DNA from: a virus
IMG/VR virus record: IMGVR_UViG_3300030419_007586
Coordinates: 7,480-57,497 of that record
Direction: 5' to 3' (one strand)
Length of the DNA stretch: 50,018 nt
Numbering within the stretch: position 1 is the first letter of the stretch; the number at the start of each line of letters is the position of its first letter. The position numbers were made by a program, and so were the translations under genes. The notes beneath the pieces were generated by a model. That model searched no databases and had not been told where the DNA came from. It saw nothing but the letters and a program-made list of their open reading frames with translations. Of the stretch, positions 23,901 through 32,266 are shown piece by piece.

Positions 23901-26900
23901 TTATACTCCAAGTTTCTGCAATAAATAGTTTAATGCTTCGTTAACTTCTTGTTCTTTTATTTTTCTGCGTCTAGGCCTTCCAATTGGTCCAGCATAGCCG
24001 GCCAGACCATGCTCTTCTAATTCTTCCTCTTCTTCTAAATGCATTGCTGCTCTGGCTTCATCGCAATCATCATAACAGGCTTTTTGTTTGCCTGTTTTAT
24101 GACTAACTACTGCGCAATTGCCGGTTTTGTCCCCTTTTGTTTTTGACTTCTTTTTACATGGCCGTTTAACATATTTCTCTGCTAGAGATATTTGACCAGT
24201 TTCATCAGCAACGCTTAAAGCGCCTTCTTCGCCTTTTGGAGTTGCCAAGCTTAAGCCGCCACCATATCTTGCGCCTGCTCCTTTAATCCAACTATTAAAC
24301 TTACCCGATATTACAACCTTTAAAGGCATCGGCAAAGGAAGTGCTTTATGTACTACATTTTCAAGATGATCTTTTCTGGCGTTTTTGCTTTTTTCAGATT
24401 CAACAAGTTTGTCGTTTATTATCTCTACTGCTGGGGGATAATTATTGAGGGCTACAAATTCTTGCCATGTTTTTACTTTAGCGAGTTCGTTTTTATATAG
24501 TTCATCCGATGCACGTCGTATGCGCGACCCGGGTTCTTCCTCGGCGCCGTTATCGGCCTCGCTGGAGTCACCAGCCACAGCCACGCTATCTTTCTCAATA
24601 ATATCCTTAAGTTTCAATCCGAGTGATTTATAGTAGTTCACCGCATCGATATCGACCAGAGCGCCACCGATGTAGCGCGCCGCTTGCGGGGCACGCTCGC
24701 GCGGGAAAAATACAATCGGTGACATCGGCTCCTTCGAGATGAGATTCGCACGTGCGTCCCAAAGTTCTTTTCCTGCTTGCATTCTCTCTTCAACACGAAT
24801 TTTAGTAAATATCGAATTCGAATGATATGGGTCTTTGATTGTTTGAGACGGTACAGAATAGTATATACGATTAATACCGTTTTTTTGCTTAAGCTCTCCA
24901 TAATACATTAATGTAAATATCTGATTAATCATCGTGGATGTAGCGCCTAACTCGATCCATTGACGCACTCTTTTCACATCAGGGTTCAGCTCCCGCCCTT
25001 TTCTTAGATGAGGTGGTTTAGTCCAATTCGACTGCAGTGTTAAATTAAAATCTTTCTGCACCTTGTCGAGCACTCTTTCTTTTTTGGATTTAAAAAATCC
25101 TTCTTCCAAAAGAACTTCATCAGTTAATTCGCGGAAGATATCTAAAAATTGAGTGTTCTCTGATAATATCTGTTTAGAAAGCACATCTTTAATCATTTCA
25201 TATACTTCGGGGTTTTTAAATCCCATAATCGCTTCAAACTCTTCTTCAGTGGCATCTTTTAAGGCTAATCTACACGTAGTTCCACACATCTCACCATATT
25301 CAGGTATTTCTATGGAAACGTGTGGCGCAACTTCTATACTCCAATCAAATCCTTCTTTAGTTGTGCCTTCGGTTTTTGCAAATCTAGGATTTTCTGCCAT
25401 ATCTTTAGCGCCGACTAAATAAACCACTCTATAAGTTTCAGGATCATAGTTATTAGTTATTTCTTTGGCGTAGTAAGGATTTTTAACTTTAAATATCACA
25501 TTAGGATCAATTCCGTGCGCTTCTATAATTTTTTTCTTTTGTGCGAAAGTAAATGGCGAATTCGGTTTGATTTTTGCGTCCGATGTCGCAATAAAAGAAT
25601 TATCTTTGCCATATATATCTTGAATGCCGGGTACCTCGCCATCGCCTGTAAACACTTTAGCGTGATGCTTGCCCATTGGCTGGAATCTACCTGGATAAAT
25701 TGCTATGATTTCTTTGTTAAGGGATTTGTTAAGAAAGCGATTTTTCCATCCTTCAGCATATTGCGGTGCATACTCCATAAGCCAATCATAATGAGTGCGA
25801 CCAAGCCATAGTTCTTCTATTGAAGGTTTAAACCAGGCAGCTGCTTTTTCTGGCGACCTTTTTCTAGCTAGTTTTTCATACATTTTTAACGTAGAGATGA
25901 GATTGCCCATCCAATGTTGCACATCTACATCAGCTTCTGTGTCATATGTGTTATATACTGGGGTCAAGTAAGTAAGCAAGTCAATGATAAATTCTAGGTC
26001 CGTTTTTTCCTCATTATCGGCTTCGTTTTGCTCTAGAACTGCTTCTTTGAGCATCGGAGGTATATTGCCTCGCCCAAAACGAAATAAACCCAAAAGTTGG
26101 TTCATTGGGGCAAAGTTTCCTGTAAACTTATACATCTGATCATCATATTCAAAAACAAAGCCTTCTACAACAGTATCGATATTGTCGTGATGCTTCAACT
26201 TGGTGATTTGTTTGGCTAAAATATTATGTGCCTTATCATAATCCAAATCGCGATAGTCTCTGATTGTTTCAATCGCTCTTTTAGTCTCAAGCTTTAATCT
26301 TTTGATTTCTGCTGCGTTATCGCGTATATAGGCGCTCTTAAGTTCTTTTAAAAGCTTAACAGAGAAGTTATGAATAGCCAATTCGATGGGCTCCATCATT
26401 TTTTGGATAGCCAATGGGCTAGATTTTAGCACATATGCGGATATTTCCTCTTTTTCTTCCTTTAAAAGACCCTTTGAGATTTGTATTAGCGATTGAGCAT
26501 TATCCTTCTTAAGGATCCTGTTGACCAACGCTTGTCGCATATTTTCGTCTAAATTGGCGAATTTTTGATCAATAATGGGCTTAAATTGGCTTTCTAGGTA
26601 GTCATCGATGGTCATATCTCCGGAATAACCGGTATTTTTGATTGTATTTAGGATATTTTCCACAAATGTATCATCTGTGAGCTTATTTAGCTCCAAAAGG
26701 GCAGTGCGCTTGATTTTAAAGCTCTCATTGAGTGTTATTTCGTCAAATCGAGCGATTAGCTCGTCTAAAAAGGCAGATTGTTCAACAGTATTAACGATTT
26801 CTAGCTTATTTGTGGCTTTATTGTATTTTTTATGACCTACTCTGTGTATATTGAGGATATTTTCGTCATAATTAACGACATTAAGAGGCACAAACACCTC

Positions 26901-27302
26901 TTTTCCGTCTTTTAGAATCCTTCTTTGGCCCTGAATTTCGGAATTATAAAATATTTCTCCTGCAGGCCCAAAAATCTGGGCTCTTTCTTTAATTGAAAGC
27001 GAATTAACGGCCTTTTCATAAGATTTAAAAGAGTTTATGAATACTTCTTTAGCGCTATCGCCTCCTTTAAAGACGCGAGCAGATAGTTCATTAATAGTCA
27101 TTCCGCCGGCAGCCATATCGCCCTTATTGCGCGCAAATCTCGCTTTACCGTCGACAAAACCTAAATAAATATTAAATCCATCAGTCTTTTCCGCTCCAAT
27201 AAGTTCGCCTTGAGCTGCTTTTTGGAGAATTTCCGCCATTTTATTGTAAGTTAGATTGCGATTGTCATATAAATGCGATAAATGTCCTGCTACTCCACCC
27301 AT
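23901..27302 (-). CDS. Large protein with ligase-like N-terminus and NMN-adenylyltransferase-like centre
   Basis: The 1133-aa protein starts GGVAGHLSHLYDN and has LIGAEKTDGFNIYLGF around Lys39, followed by RFARNKGDMAAGGMT and IFGPAGEIFYNSEIQ. This order fits the KxDG nucleotidyl-lysine motif of ATP-dependent nucleic acid ligases. Around residues 533-545 KEIIAIYPGRFQPMGKHH matches the GRFQPxHxGH motif of NadM-type nucleotidyltransferases, with VVYLVGAKDMAEN after it. Around 1045-1090 a Cys-containing module (KKKSKTKGDKTGNC, ACYDDCDEARAAM) resembles short phage modules. Large size and low-complexity C-terminus suggest a virion-associated enzyme. Base composition is GC-richer near 24500-24760. 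Confidence 0.75.
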   Translation of the reverse strand: MGGVAGHLSHLYDNRNLTYNKMAEILQKAAQGELIGAEKTDGFNIYLGFVDGKARFARNKGDMAAGGMTINELSARVFKGGDSAKEVFINSFKSYEKAVNSLSIKERAQIFGPAGEIFYNSEIQGQRRILKDGKEVFVPLNVVNYDENILNIHRVGHKKYNKATNKLEIVNTVEQSAFLDELIARFDEITLNESFKIKRTALLELNKLTDDTFVENILNTIKNTGYSGDMTIDDYLESQFKPIIDQKFANLDENMRQALVNRILKKDNAQSLIQISKGLLKEEKEEISAYVLKSSPLAIQKMMEPIELAIHNFSVKLLKELKSAYIRDNAAEIKRLKLETKRAIETIRDYRDLDYDKAHNILAKQITKLKHHDNIDTVVEGFVFEYDDQMYKFTGNFAPMNQLLGLFRFGRGNIPPMLKEAVLEQNEADNEEKTDLEFIIDLLTYLTPVYNTYDTEADVDVQHWMGNLISTLKMYEKLARKRSPEKAAAWFKPSIEELWLGRTHYDWLMEYAPQYAEGWKNRFLNKSLNKEIIAIYPGRFQPMGKHHAKVFTGDGEVPGIQDIYGKDNSFIATSDAKIKPNSPFTFAQKKKIIEAHGIDPNVIFKVKNPYYAKEITNNYDPETYRVVYLVGAKDMAENPRFAKTEGTTKEGFDWSIEVAPHVSIEIPEYGEMCGTTCRLALKDATEEEFEAIMGFKNPEVYEMIKDVLSKQILSENTQFLDIFRELTDEVLLEEGFFKSKKERVLDKVQKDFNLTLQSNWTKPPHLRKGRELNPDVKRVRQWIELGATSTMINQIFTLMYYGELKQKNGINRIYYSVPSQTIKDPYHSNSIFTKIRVEERMQAGKELWDARANLISKEPMSPIVFFPRERAPQAARYIGGALVDIDAVNYYKSLGLKLKDIIEKDSVAVAGDSSEADNGAEEEPGSRIRRASDELYKNELAKVKTWQEFVALNNYPPAVEIINDKLVESEKSKNARKDHLENVVHKALPLPMPLKVVISGKFNSWIKGAGARYGGGLSLATPKGEEGALSVADETGQISLAEKYVKRPCKKKSKTKGDKTGNCAVVSHKTGKQKACYDDCDEARAAMHLEEEEELEEHGLAGYAGPIGRPRRRKIKEQEVNEALNYLLQKLGV

Positions 27303-27360
27303 TCTATATTTTCTCCATCGTGTTAAATAAGTTTAGGTTCATATGTCTTCTTGTGCCTCT

Positions 27361-27388
27361 ATTCTAACATTTATGCCTTATAAGTCAA
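27361..27388 (-). promoter_or_regulatory. Sigma-70-like promoter upstream of the 1133-aa gene
   Basis: On the minus strand TTGACT (27388-27383) and TAGAAT (27366-27361) are separated by 16 bases, with an extended minus-10 TGT just before. The leader to the ATG at 27302 is about 50 nt. This is one of the clearest host-type promoters in the window. Confidence 0.6.
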
Positions 27389-27415
27389 AGCTTTTATTCA
27401 GAGATTTGTAAAATT

Positions 27416-27667
27416 TTACTTTCCTTCTTCTAATATCTTGACTTGTTCTTCTAGAAGTGATATTCTTTCTTCAAGTTTTCTGTTTAATCGCTTTATTTCT
27501 TGGAGATGCTGCCTGGCTACACTCAATTGCCTATTTTCACGTTGAGATTTCGGACGTATTCCATCTATAATACGCACAACAGATTCAACATAAGCACGAA
27601 CAGAAGGTTTTTGTTTGCCTTCACCCAACAAAAAACGTCTTGTTAGATTATTTAAATCCAACTTCAT
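27416..27667 (-). CDS. Small coiled-coil protein
   Basis: Not recognised by family. The 83-aa protein has a C-terminal coiled coil (LQEIKRLNRKLEERISLLEE then QVKILEEGK, heptad-like). Its N-terminus MKLDLNNLTRRFLLGEGKQ ends in a short helix plus E/G that resembles the packaging leaders further right. It starts one base after the HEXXH gene's stop. Possibly a virion or scaffold component. Confidence 0.6.
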   Translation of the reverse strand: MKLDLNNLTRRFLLGEGKQKPSVRAYVESVVRIIDGIRPKSQRENRQLSVARQHLQEIKRLNRKLEERISLLEEQVKILEEGK

Positions 27668-27668
27668 A

Positions 27669-28592
27669 TTAAACCAGTTCTTTGATGATACTTCTAATGG
27701 TTTCGCGAAGTTTAAGTTCTTTATGCTCGCGAGTAAGTTTTACGGGCTTTTTAAACTTGGCGGCGCGCGCCATCTTGTCTTCTTTCGCTTTTCTCTCCGC
27801 CTCCCGCTCCGCCCTGGCCGCCGCCAATTGTTCCTTGGTTGGAGGATCCATATACAACAACTCCATCGTTTCTTCTTGACTTAGTTCTCCCGGCTTCGAG
27901 ACGGGTTGTGCTTCTTGTAGGTCTTCTTTCTCTTCTAAAGCTTTAGTTTTTGCTTCTGTAGAGTGAGGATTAGTCTCCTCTTCTTCAAGTTTCTCTTCTT
28001 CTTCAAGTTCTTCCGGTGTCTCTTCTAACTGACCAGTAGCGTAATCAGCGTCTGATAAATCATAAGTGGCCATACCTTCAGTCAAAAATGAGCCTTTTTT
28101 TGGCTTGAAGCCCCATTTTTCCATTAACATATCGTTAAGTTCGCTATTTTTCCATTCTTTAATAGACATTTTAGCATCTCCTTTTCGTGCTGTCGTTTTA
28201 TAATTAGTTTCTTGAAGTTGTTTTAGTCTGTCTTCCCAATCTCTAAAACACATATTGCCTTTTTCATAGGCTTCGCGCTCCATTTCTCGCATATGATTGT
28301 CTTTTTGAGCATAACCCTGTTCTGTAGACCCACAACCGTCTAAATCCCCTCTTTCATACTGCATATGATGAACTAGTTCGTGAGCCAAAGAGCGTAAACA
28401 GTCTTTAATATGTCGTCCTGTAGTAAAAATAGCTATTGATTGTTCTGCTGGACTATAATGAGCAGTTTTTCCAAGAGGATTTTGACTATTCTTAACATCA
28501 TCTTGGAAATATACTTGTGGTTTGTTTTGCAACTTGTATCTCTGATGAAAAAACTCTATCAAATCATTTGCATAAGTGCGAATATTCTTCAT
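27669..28592 (-). CDS. Zinc metalloprotease-like protein with acidic tail
   Basis: The 307-aa protein has SLAHELVHHMQYERGDLDG, an HEXXH helix, and REMEREAYEKGN about 30 residues on as possible third-ligand glutamate. A TAHYSPAEQSIAIFTTGR stretch precedes it, as in small phage zinc proteases. From about residue 190 it turns acidic and charged (EETPEELEEEEKLEEEE), then basic, and it ends LRETIRSIIKELV, a helix like the IIKEEL leaders. It could be a virion protease or an injected effector. The substrate is unknown. Confidence 0.7.
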   Translation of the reverse strand: MKNIRTYANDLIEFFHQRYKLQNKPQVYFQDDVKNSQNPLGKTAHYSPAEQSIAIFTTGRHIKDCLRSLAHELVHHMQYERGDLDGCGSTEQGYAQKDNHMREMEREAYEKGNMCFRDWEDRLKQLQETNYKTTARKGDAKMSIKEWKNSELNDMLMEKWGFKPKKGSFLTEGMATYDLSDADYATGQLEETPEELEEEEKLEEEETNPHSTEAKTKALEEKEDLQEAQPVSKPGELSQEETMELLYMDPPTKEQLAAARAEREAERKAKEDKMARAAKFKKPVKLTREHKELKLRETIRSIIKELV

Positions 28593-28627
28593 AAAGATAA
28601 TTAGTGTTTTACTTTATTAAAGTTATA

Positions 28628-29635
28628 TCAAATTGAATGGGGAGTTTCAGAGAAATGAATTTGTTTGATTTGGTTGCTACGGTTATCGGTCATTGTATGT
28701 TTGACTATATAATCTTTGAAAGCACCTTGTTCCTCAAAATTAAATTTAAAACCATTTTTGTATAAGGACCAACTTTCTACTTTTTGCAAAATATCCATTT
28801 TATTGATAACAAGATGTGTTACGCCATTAATATTGAGTGCTTTTTTCAAAAAATTTAAATTCATCCAATTGACTTGACGTTTTCGGCCTGTTGTTGCGCC
28901 AAATTCTTCACCAGCCTCTTGAATTGTGTTATAAATTTCGCCTTGTGGTTGAAACCGTTTGGCGCCAACATAAGTTTCATATGCTTTTGCCACTCCCCAA
29001 ACATTTCTTACAGCTTGTGGAGGCACCCCGTTCATTAGAGCTGCAGCGGAAATACAATTTGACGAAGTTACATAAGGATAGTCGCCCCAATCAATATCTA
29101 AACCAAAACCTTGCGCTCCTTCGAATAAGATTTTAGGATTTGAGTATTTTTCGTGAAGTTCTTCGTAAAGATCAATGAGATAGGGCTTTAACTCCGGAAT
29201 ATCTTTAGCCCTTACGCCTGTTCTTCCAAACTTATCGCGATAAGCCGGCCCATTTCCTCGTTTTGTAGTGCCTATTGTAGTATCTTGGCGATCTTCTTTT
29301 AAGTGTTCTTCTGTGATGATGTGGGCGTTTTCTGCGATGTAGATGAGTCCTTCTGCAGATATTCCTCCAGCTTCGAGTTCCTGTATTTCTCTAAAAAATT
29401 GTTCAATAGAAACGACGCACCCAGGCCCAATAACAGACTTAATACCGAAAAACACACCAGCAGGAATGTGATGTGTGACGAATTTCCTTCCATTATGATA
29501 GATTGTATGTCCTGCATTGCAGCCTCCATTATATCTAATTACGTGAGTGTATTTTTCATTCTTGCATAAACTATGTGTTACTTTACCTTTTCCGCAATCT
29601 CCATATTGAAGATCGACAACAATATCGGCAATCAT
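28628..29635 (-). CDS. purA: Adenylosuccinate synthetase family (PurA/PurZ-like)
   Basis: From the ATG at 29635 (GGAGG site five bases upstream) it is 335 aa. MIADIVVDLQYGDCGKGKVT is the P-loop-like GDxGKGK of PurA. NGGCNAGHTIYHNGRKFVTH carries the IMP-site NAGHT. DTTIGTTKRGNGPAYRDKFG matches the T-loop with IGTTKRGIGPAY. ILFEGAQGFGLDIDWGDYPY and GATTGRKRQVNW also fit. It keeps the catalytic Asp in GDCGKGK, which phage PurZ enzymes (diaminopurine synthesis) change to Ser. So an adenylosuccinate synthetase is favoured, though the short length is closer to archaeal PurA/PurZ than to the 430-aa bacterial enzyme. Confidence 0.88.
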   Translation of the reverse strand: MIADIVVDLQYGDCGKGKVTHSLCKNEKYTHVIRYNGGCNAGHTIYHNGRKFVTHHIPAGVFFGIKSVIGPGCVVSIEQFFREIQELEAGGISAEGLIYIAENAHIITEEHLKEDRQDTTIGTTKRGNGPAYRDKFGRTGVRAKDIPELKPYLIDLYEELHEKYSNPKILFEGAQGFGLDIDWGDYPYVTSSNCISAAALMNGVPPQAVRNVWGVAKAYETYVGAKRFQPQGEIYNTIQEAGEEFGATTGRKRQVNWMNLNFLKKALNINGVTHLVINKMDILQKVESWSLYKNGFKFNFEEQGAFKDYIVKHTMTDNRSNQIKQIHFSETPHSI

Positions 29636-29677
29636 AAAAACCTCCAAATAGGCTTTTACTCTAACATATTAAAATGA

Positions 29678-29767
29678 TTATTTTAATAAATAATGACCGA
29701 TCAGAAAAGTTATCGCTATAACGGATATCCCGCCGAAAAAACCTAAAACACAAAAAAGCAGGCCCAT
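29678..29767 (-). CDS. 29-residue single-span membrane peptide
   Basis: The ATG follows the TAA of the vWA lipoprotein gene directly (GAATAAATG) and is preceded by an AGGGGA site. The peptide starts MGLLFCVLGFFGGISVIA and ends IGHYLLK, so nearly all of it is one hydrophobic span with a short basic end. The translational coupling to the lipoprotein suggests the two act together in a membrane. Function is unknown. Confidence 0.5.
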   Translation of the reverse strand: MGLLFCVLGFFGGISVIAITFLIGHYLLK

Positions 29768-31846
29768 TTATTCCCCTGCGCAGGCCGTTTCATTAAGAAT
29801 TTCTAAAAGATTAGCATACATTGTGACTGCACTAGAAGTCAATTCATAGAGCTTACCTACTGCACCAGCCAGAGTTAATGCTTCATAGTTATTGTTTCCT
29901 ACCGACCAGTCCGTTATCCATTTTGATGTAAAAGCATAGACAGCTAAATCATCAGCAGCATTAATCATATCTACTAAAATGGTCTCTGTGATTTGCGGGG
30001 TCAAAAACGTTTGGCCAATTTCGTCAGAAAATAAAATAACTACGTGCTTTGCATCATCTCGCCAACTAATATCCCAATCTACCGCCGGCGGAATTGACTC
30101 TGTTGTACTTGACCAACCAGGTACTTTCCATTCCAGATCTGATAACGGATAAGGCAACATAGCCGCACTTACTAGGTTGTGAATTGATAGGTAAAGTGCA
30201 TCATAGTTTTGCTCATCACCGCCACTTAAATTAAGAGTAGTACCAGCAAAAATAGTCATAAAGGTTTCGAAATCAACAAGATCAGTTTGTAGTACTACTT
30301 TTTCGTCATTAGGATATAAACCGAATCCTGAAGCCGCAGTGAAAACCAGACCCCATTTGATCACTTCAGAATCACTATAATATGTAGCAAACTGATTTAA
30401 AGCAGTTGTTACTGCGTTAATCTCCTCAATCATTGAACCTGATAAGTCGATAATAAAAAGGATATCTGTTGGCTCTAGTTTTTTGTCTTCGTCTATTACA
30501 CCGTCACAATTAGTATCTGTTCCGTTACAAATATCTTCAGGCTCCGGAGTAACTTCTCCTAAACAAAGCTTCTTAATAAAGTCTCCATTATCATCATAAT
30601 TGCCCCACGCACCTTCAAAACACATTATTTCACCGGGCAGACAAATGCCAACATACATTGTTTCCGGCGCCGCACTATAGCACAATGCGGTTAAATCTTC
30701 ATCAACCAAATCATTACAATTATCATCGTGATTATTGCATTCTTCTGGTTTAATTTCGCCTAAAAACTTATCACAAGTTGAACCTGGTGGCACTATTTGT
30801 GGAAGCCAATGACAGACAGCAAAACATTCGCTTAATTGTATGTCCGTGCAGTCTTCATCAATACATTCACAAGTTTTAAATCCTTCTCCACATTTTAATG
30901 GATCTTCTTTGCAAGGTATTAATTTCCCAATATCGTTTATGGTACACAAGCAGTCTAGATTTTCATCAATTTGACCATCACAATCGTCATCAAGACCATT
31001 ACATATTTCGGCTTGTGGTAATTTTGCTGTACATATCCAGCTTCCACCTACACAAAATTGAAGATTCTGCTCACAATCAGTAGAACAAACATCAATCAAG
31101 TTTTCATCTATTTTGCCATTACAATCATTATCAATACCGTCACAAACTTCGTCAGCTAAAGGACCGCATACGCCGCAAGCATTTAGCTGCCCTTCGTCAA
31201 TTTGGCCATCACAATTGTCATCAAGACCGTTACATATTTCATCAGGAATCTTCTCGCAATCACCGCAAGCATTAGCTACCCCTTCGTCTATTTCGCCATC
31301 GCAATCATTGTCAATGTAATCGCAAATTTCTTCAATTTCACCGCACGTTCCACATTCATTTGTAACTCCTTCATCTATCTCACCATCGCAGTCGTTGTCT
31401 TTCCCGTCGCAAACCTCCTCTTGGCAAGGATTGCATTTGCCATACTCATAAAAGCCCTTATAACAATACACGTTTTGGAACCCATTTACTCCATTTTCGT
31501 CAACGCACTCCACAACATCTACAACACCGTTTGTTGGAATACACTCTAAAACTTCTTCACAATCATTAATGGATACCACTGTATTATCTTTACAAATGTC
31601 TATAAAGGCCTTTGCGCGATGAATCTCGGTTAGCGGAGGACAATAATAGTATACTTCTCTGATACAGTCTTTTTGATACTTGAGGTCTTTATTTGTATTG
31701 ATGATGTCTATTAATTTATCGACATATTCTGGATTGACTATGTCGTATGCTGGTTGAGTTGAGGTATTACCATCGGTGCCATCGTCATTAGTGGAGCAGC
31801 TAGCAAATAACACTAATATTGCTATGTATAGTTTTCTGTGGAACAC
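29768..31846 (-). CDS. Lipoprotein with MopE-like metal-binding repeats and vWA domain
   Basis: The 692-aa protein starts at a GTG (AGGGG site). It has a lipoprotein signal peptide, MFHRKLYIAILVLFASCSTN, with the lipobox Cys at residue 17. Residues about 145-450 contain seven units like EVCDGKDNDCDGEIDEGV and EICNGLDDDCDGQIDENL, the putative metal-binding motif seen in MopE-like proteins of Myxococcota. From about residue 455 a von Willebrand A domain follows, with ILFIIDLSGSMIEEINAVTT (DxSxS metal site). Many cysteines imply an oxidising, extracytoplasmic location. It looks like a host-derived surface protein, and such a protein in a phage is unusual. Confidence 0.85.
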   Translation of the reverse strand: MFHRKLYIAILVLFASCSTNDDGTDGNTSTQPAYDIVNPEYVDKLIDIINTNKDLKYQKDCIREVYYYCPPLTEIHRAKAFIDICKDNTVVSINDCEEVLECIPTNGVVDVVECVDENGVNGFQNVYCYKGFYEYGKCNPCQEEVCDGKDNDCDGEIDEGVTNECGTCGEIEEICDYIDNDCDGEIDEGVANACGDCEKIPDEICNGLDDNCDGQIDEGQLNACGVCGPLADEVCDGIDNDCNGKIDENLIDVCSTDCEQNLQFCVGGSWICTAKLPQAEICNGLDDDCDGQIDENLDCLCTINDIGKLIPCKEDPLKCGEGFKTCECIDEDCTDIQLSECFAVCHWLPQIVPPGSTCDKFLGEIKPEECNNHDDNCNDLVDEDLTALCYSAAPETMYVGICLPGEIMCFEGAWGNYDDNGDFIKKLCLGEVTPEPEDICNGTDTNCDGVIDEDKKLEPTDILFIIDLSGSMIEEINAVTTALNQFATYYSDSEVIKWGLVFTAASGFGLYPNDEKVVLQTDLVDFETFMTIFAGTTLNLSGGDEQNYDALYLSIHNLVSAAMLPYPLSDLEWKVPGWSSTTESIPPAVDWDISWRDDAKHVVILFSDEIGQTFLTPQITETILVDMINAADDLAVYAFTSKWITDWSVGNNNYEALTLAGAVGKLYELTSSAVTMYANLLEILNETACAGE

Positions 31847-31909
31847 TTTCTTCCCCTATAATAACTATAAGGTAGCACACCAAAACTCCTTTATTAACAA
31901 TATTTTTTG

Positions 31910-32266
31910 TTATGTGTAAAGCTGATCGATTTTTTCAGGCCGTTTAGACATTATAACAGATAGGATACGATTACCTTTGCTGTCTCTTAAAGTAGATACG
32001 TACCTTTTAAATGCTTCAATATATCGCTCACGATGTTCAGGGCCGATATAAAAACGAACTGACAAGATCATACGTTTGTTGTTGTGAGGATCTCGTTCGA
32101 TCTTTTCTGTTGAACGGATTACTGTTATACCTTGATATCCTCTAATGGCTTCAAATATTTTGCCATATAAAGCTGTTCCTTCCTCGGCTACAATTTCAAG
32201 CTCCATAGTATAAATGCTTTTTGCTTCTACTAGAAAATGCTTAAAGTTTTCCATTATATCTTTCAT
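31910..32266 (-). CDS. Hypothetical protein with T4 internal-protein-like leader
   Basis: The 118-aa protein starts MKDIMENFKHFLVEAKSIY. The second Met gives MENFKHFLVEA, strikingly like the T4 capsid-targeting leader MKTYQEFIAEA, with a prohead-protease-type site LVE|A. The body is a mixed alpha/beta domain (YTMELEIVAEEGTALYGKIF, MILSVRFYIGPEHRERYIEA), possibly ferredoxin-like. The ATG at 32266 follows the upstream TAA with no gap. Function is unknown; capsid targeting is inferred from the leader. Confidence 0.62.
   Translation of the reverse strand: MKDIMENFKHFLVEAKSIYTMELEIVAEEGTALYGKIFEAIRGYQGITVIRSTEKIERDPHNNKRMILSVRFYIGPEHRERYIEAFKRYVSTLRDSKGNRILSVIMSKRPEKIDQLYT

Noticed and set aside
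24638-24901. 87-aa minus-strand ORF inside the 1133-aa gene
   Set aside because: It lies in another frame of a well-supported gene, with no ribosome site or domain, so it is a shadow.
29299-29529. 76-aa membrane-like ORF within purA
   Set aside because: Hydrophobic frame on the same strand inside a conserved enzyme gene; no independent support.
28628-29635. Definite diaminopurine (Z-DNA) phage
   Set aside because: The catalytic Asp is kept and no DatZ, MazZ or DpoZ gene is in the window, so it stays a question rather than a claim.
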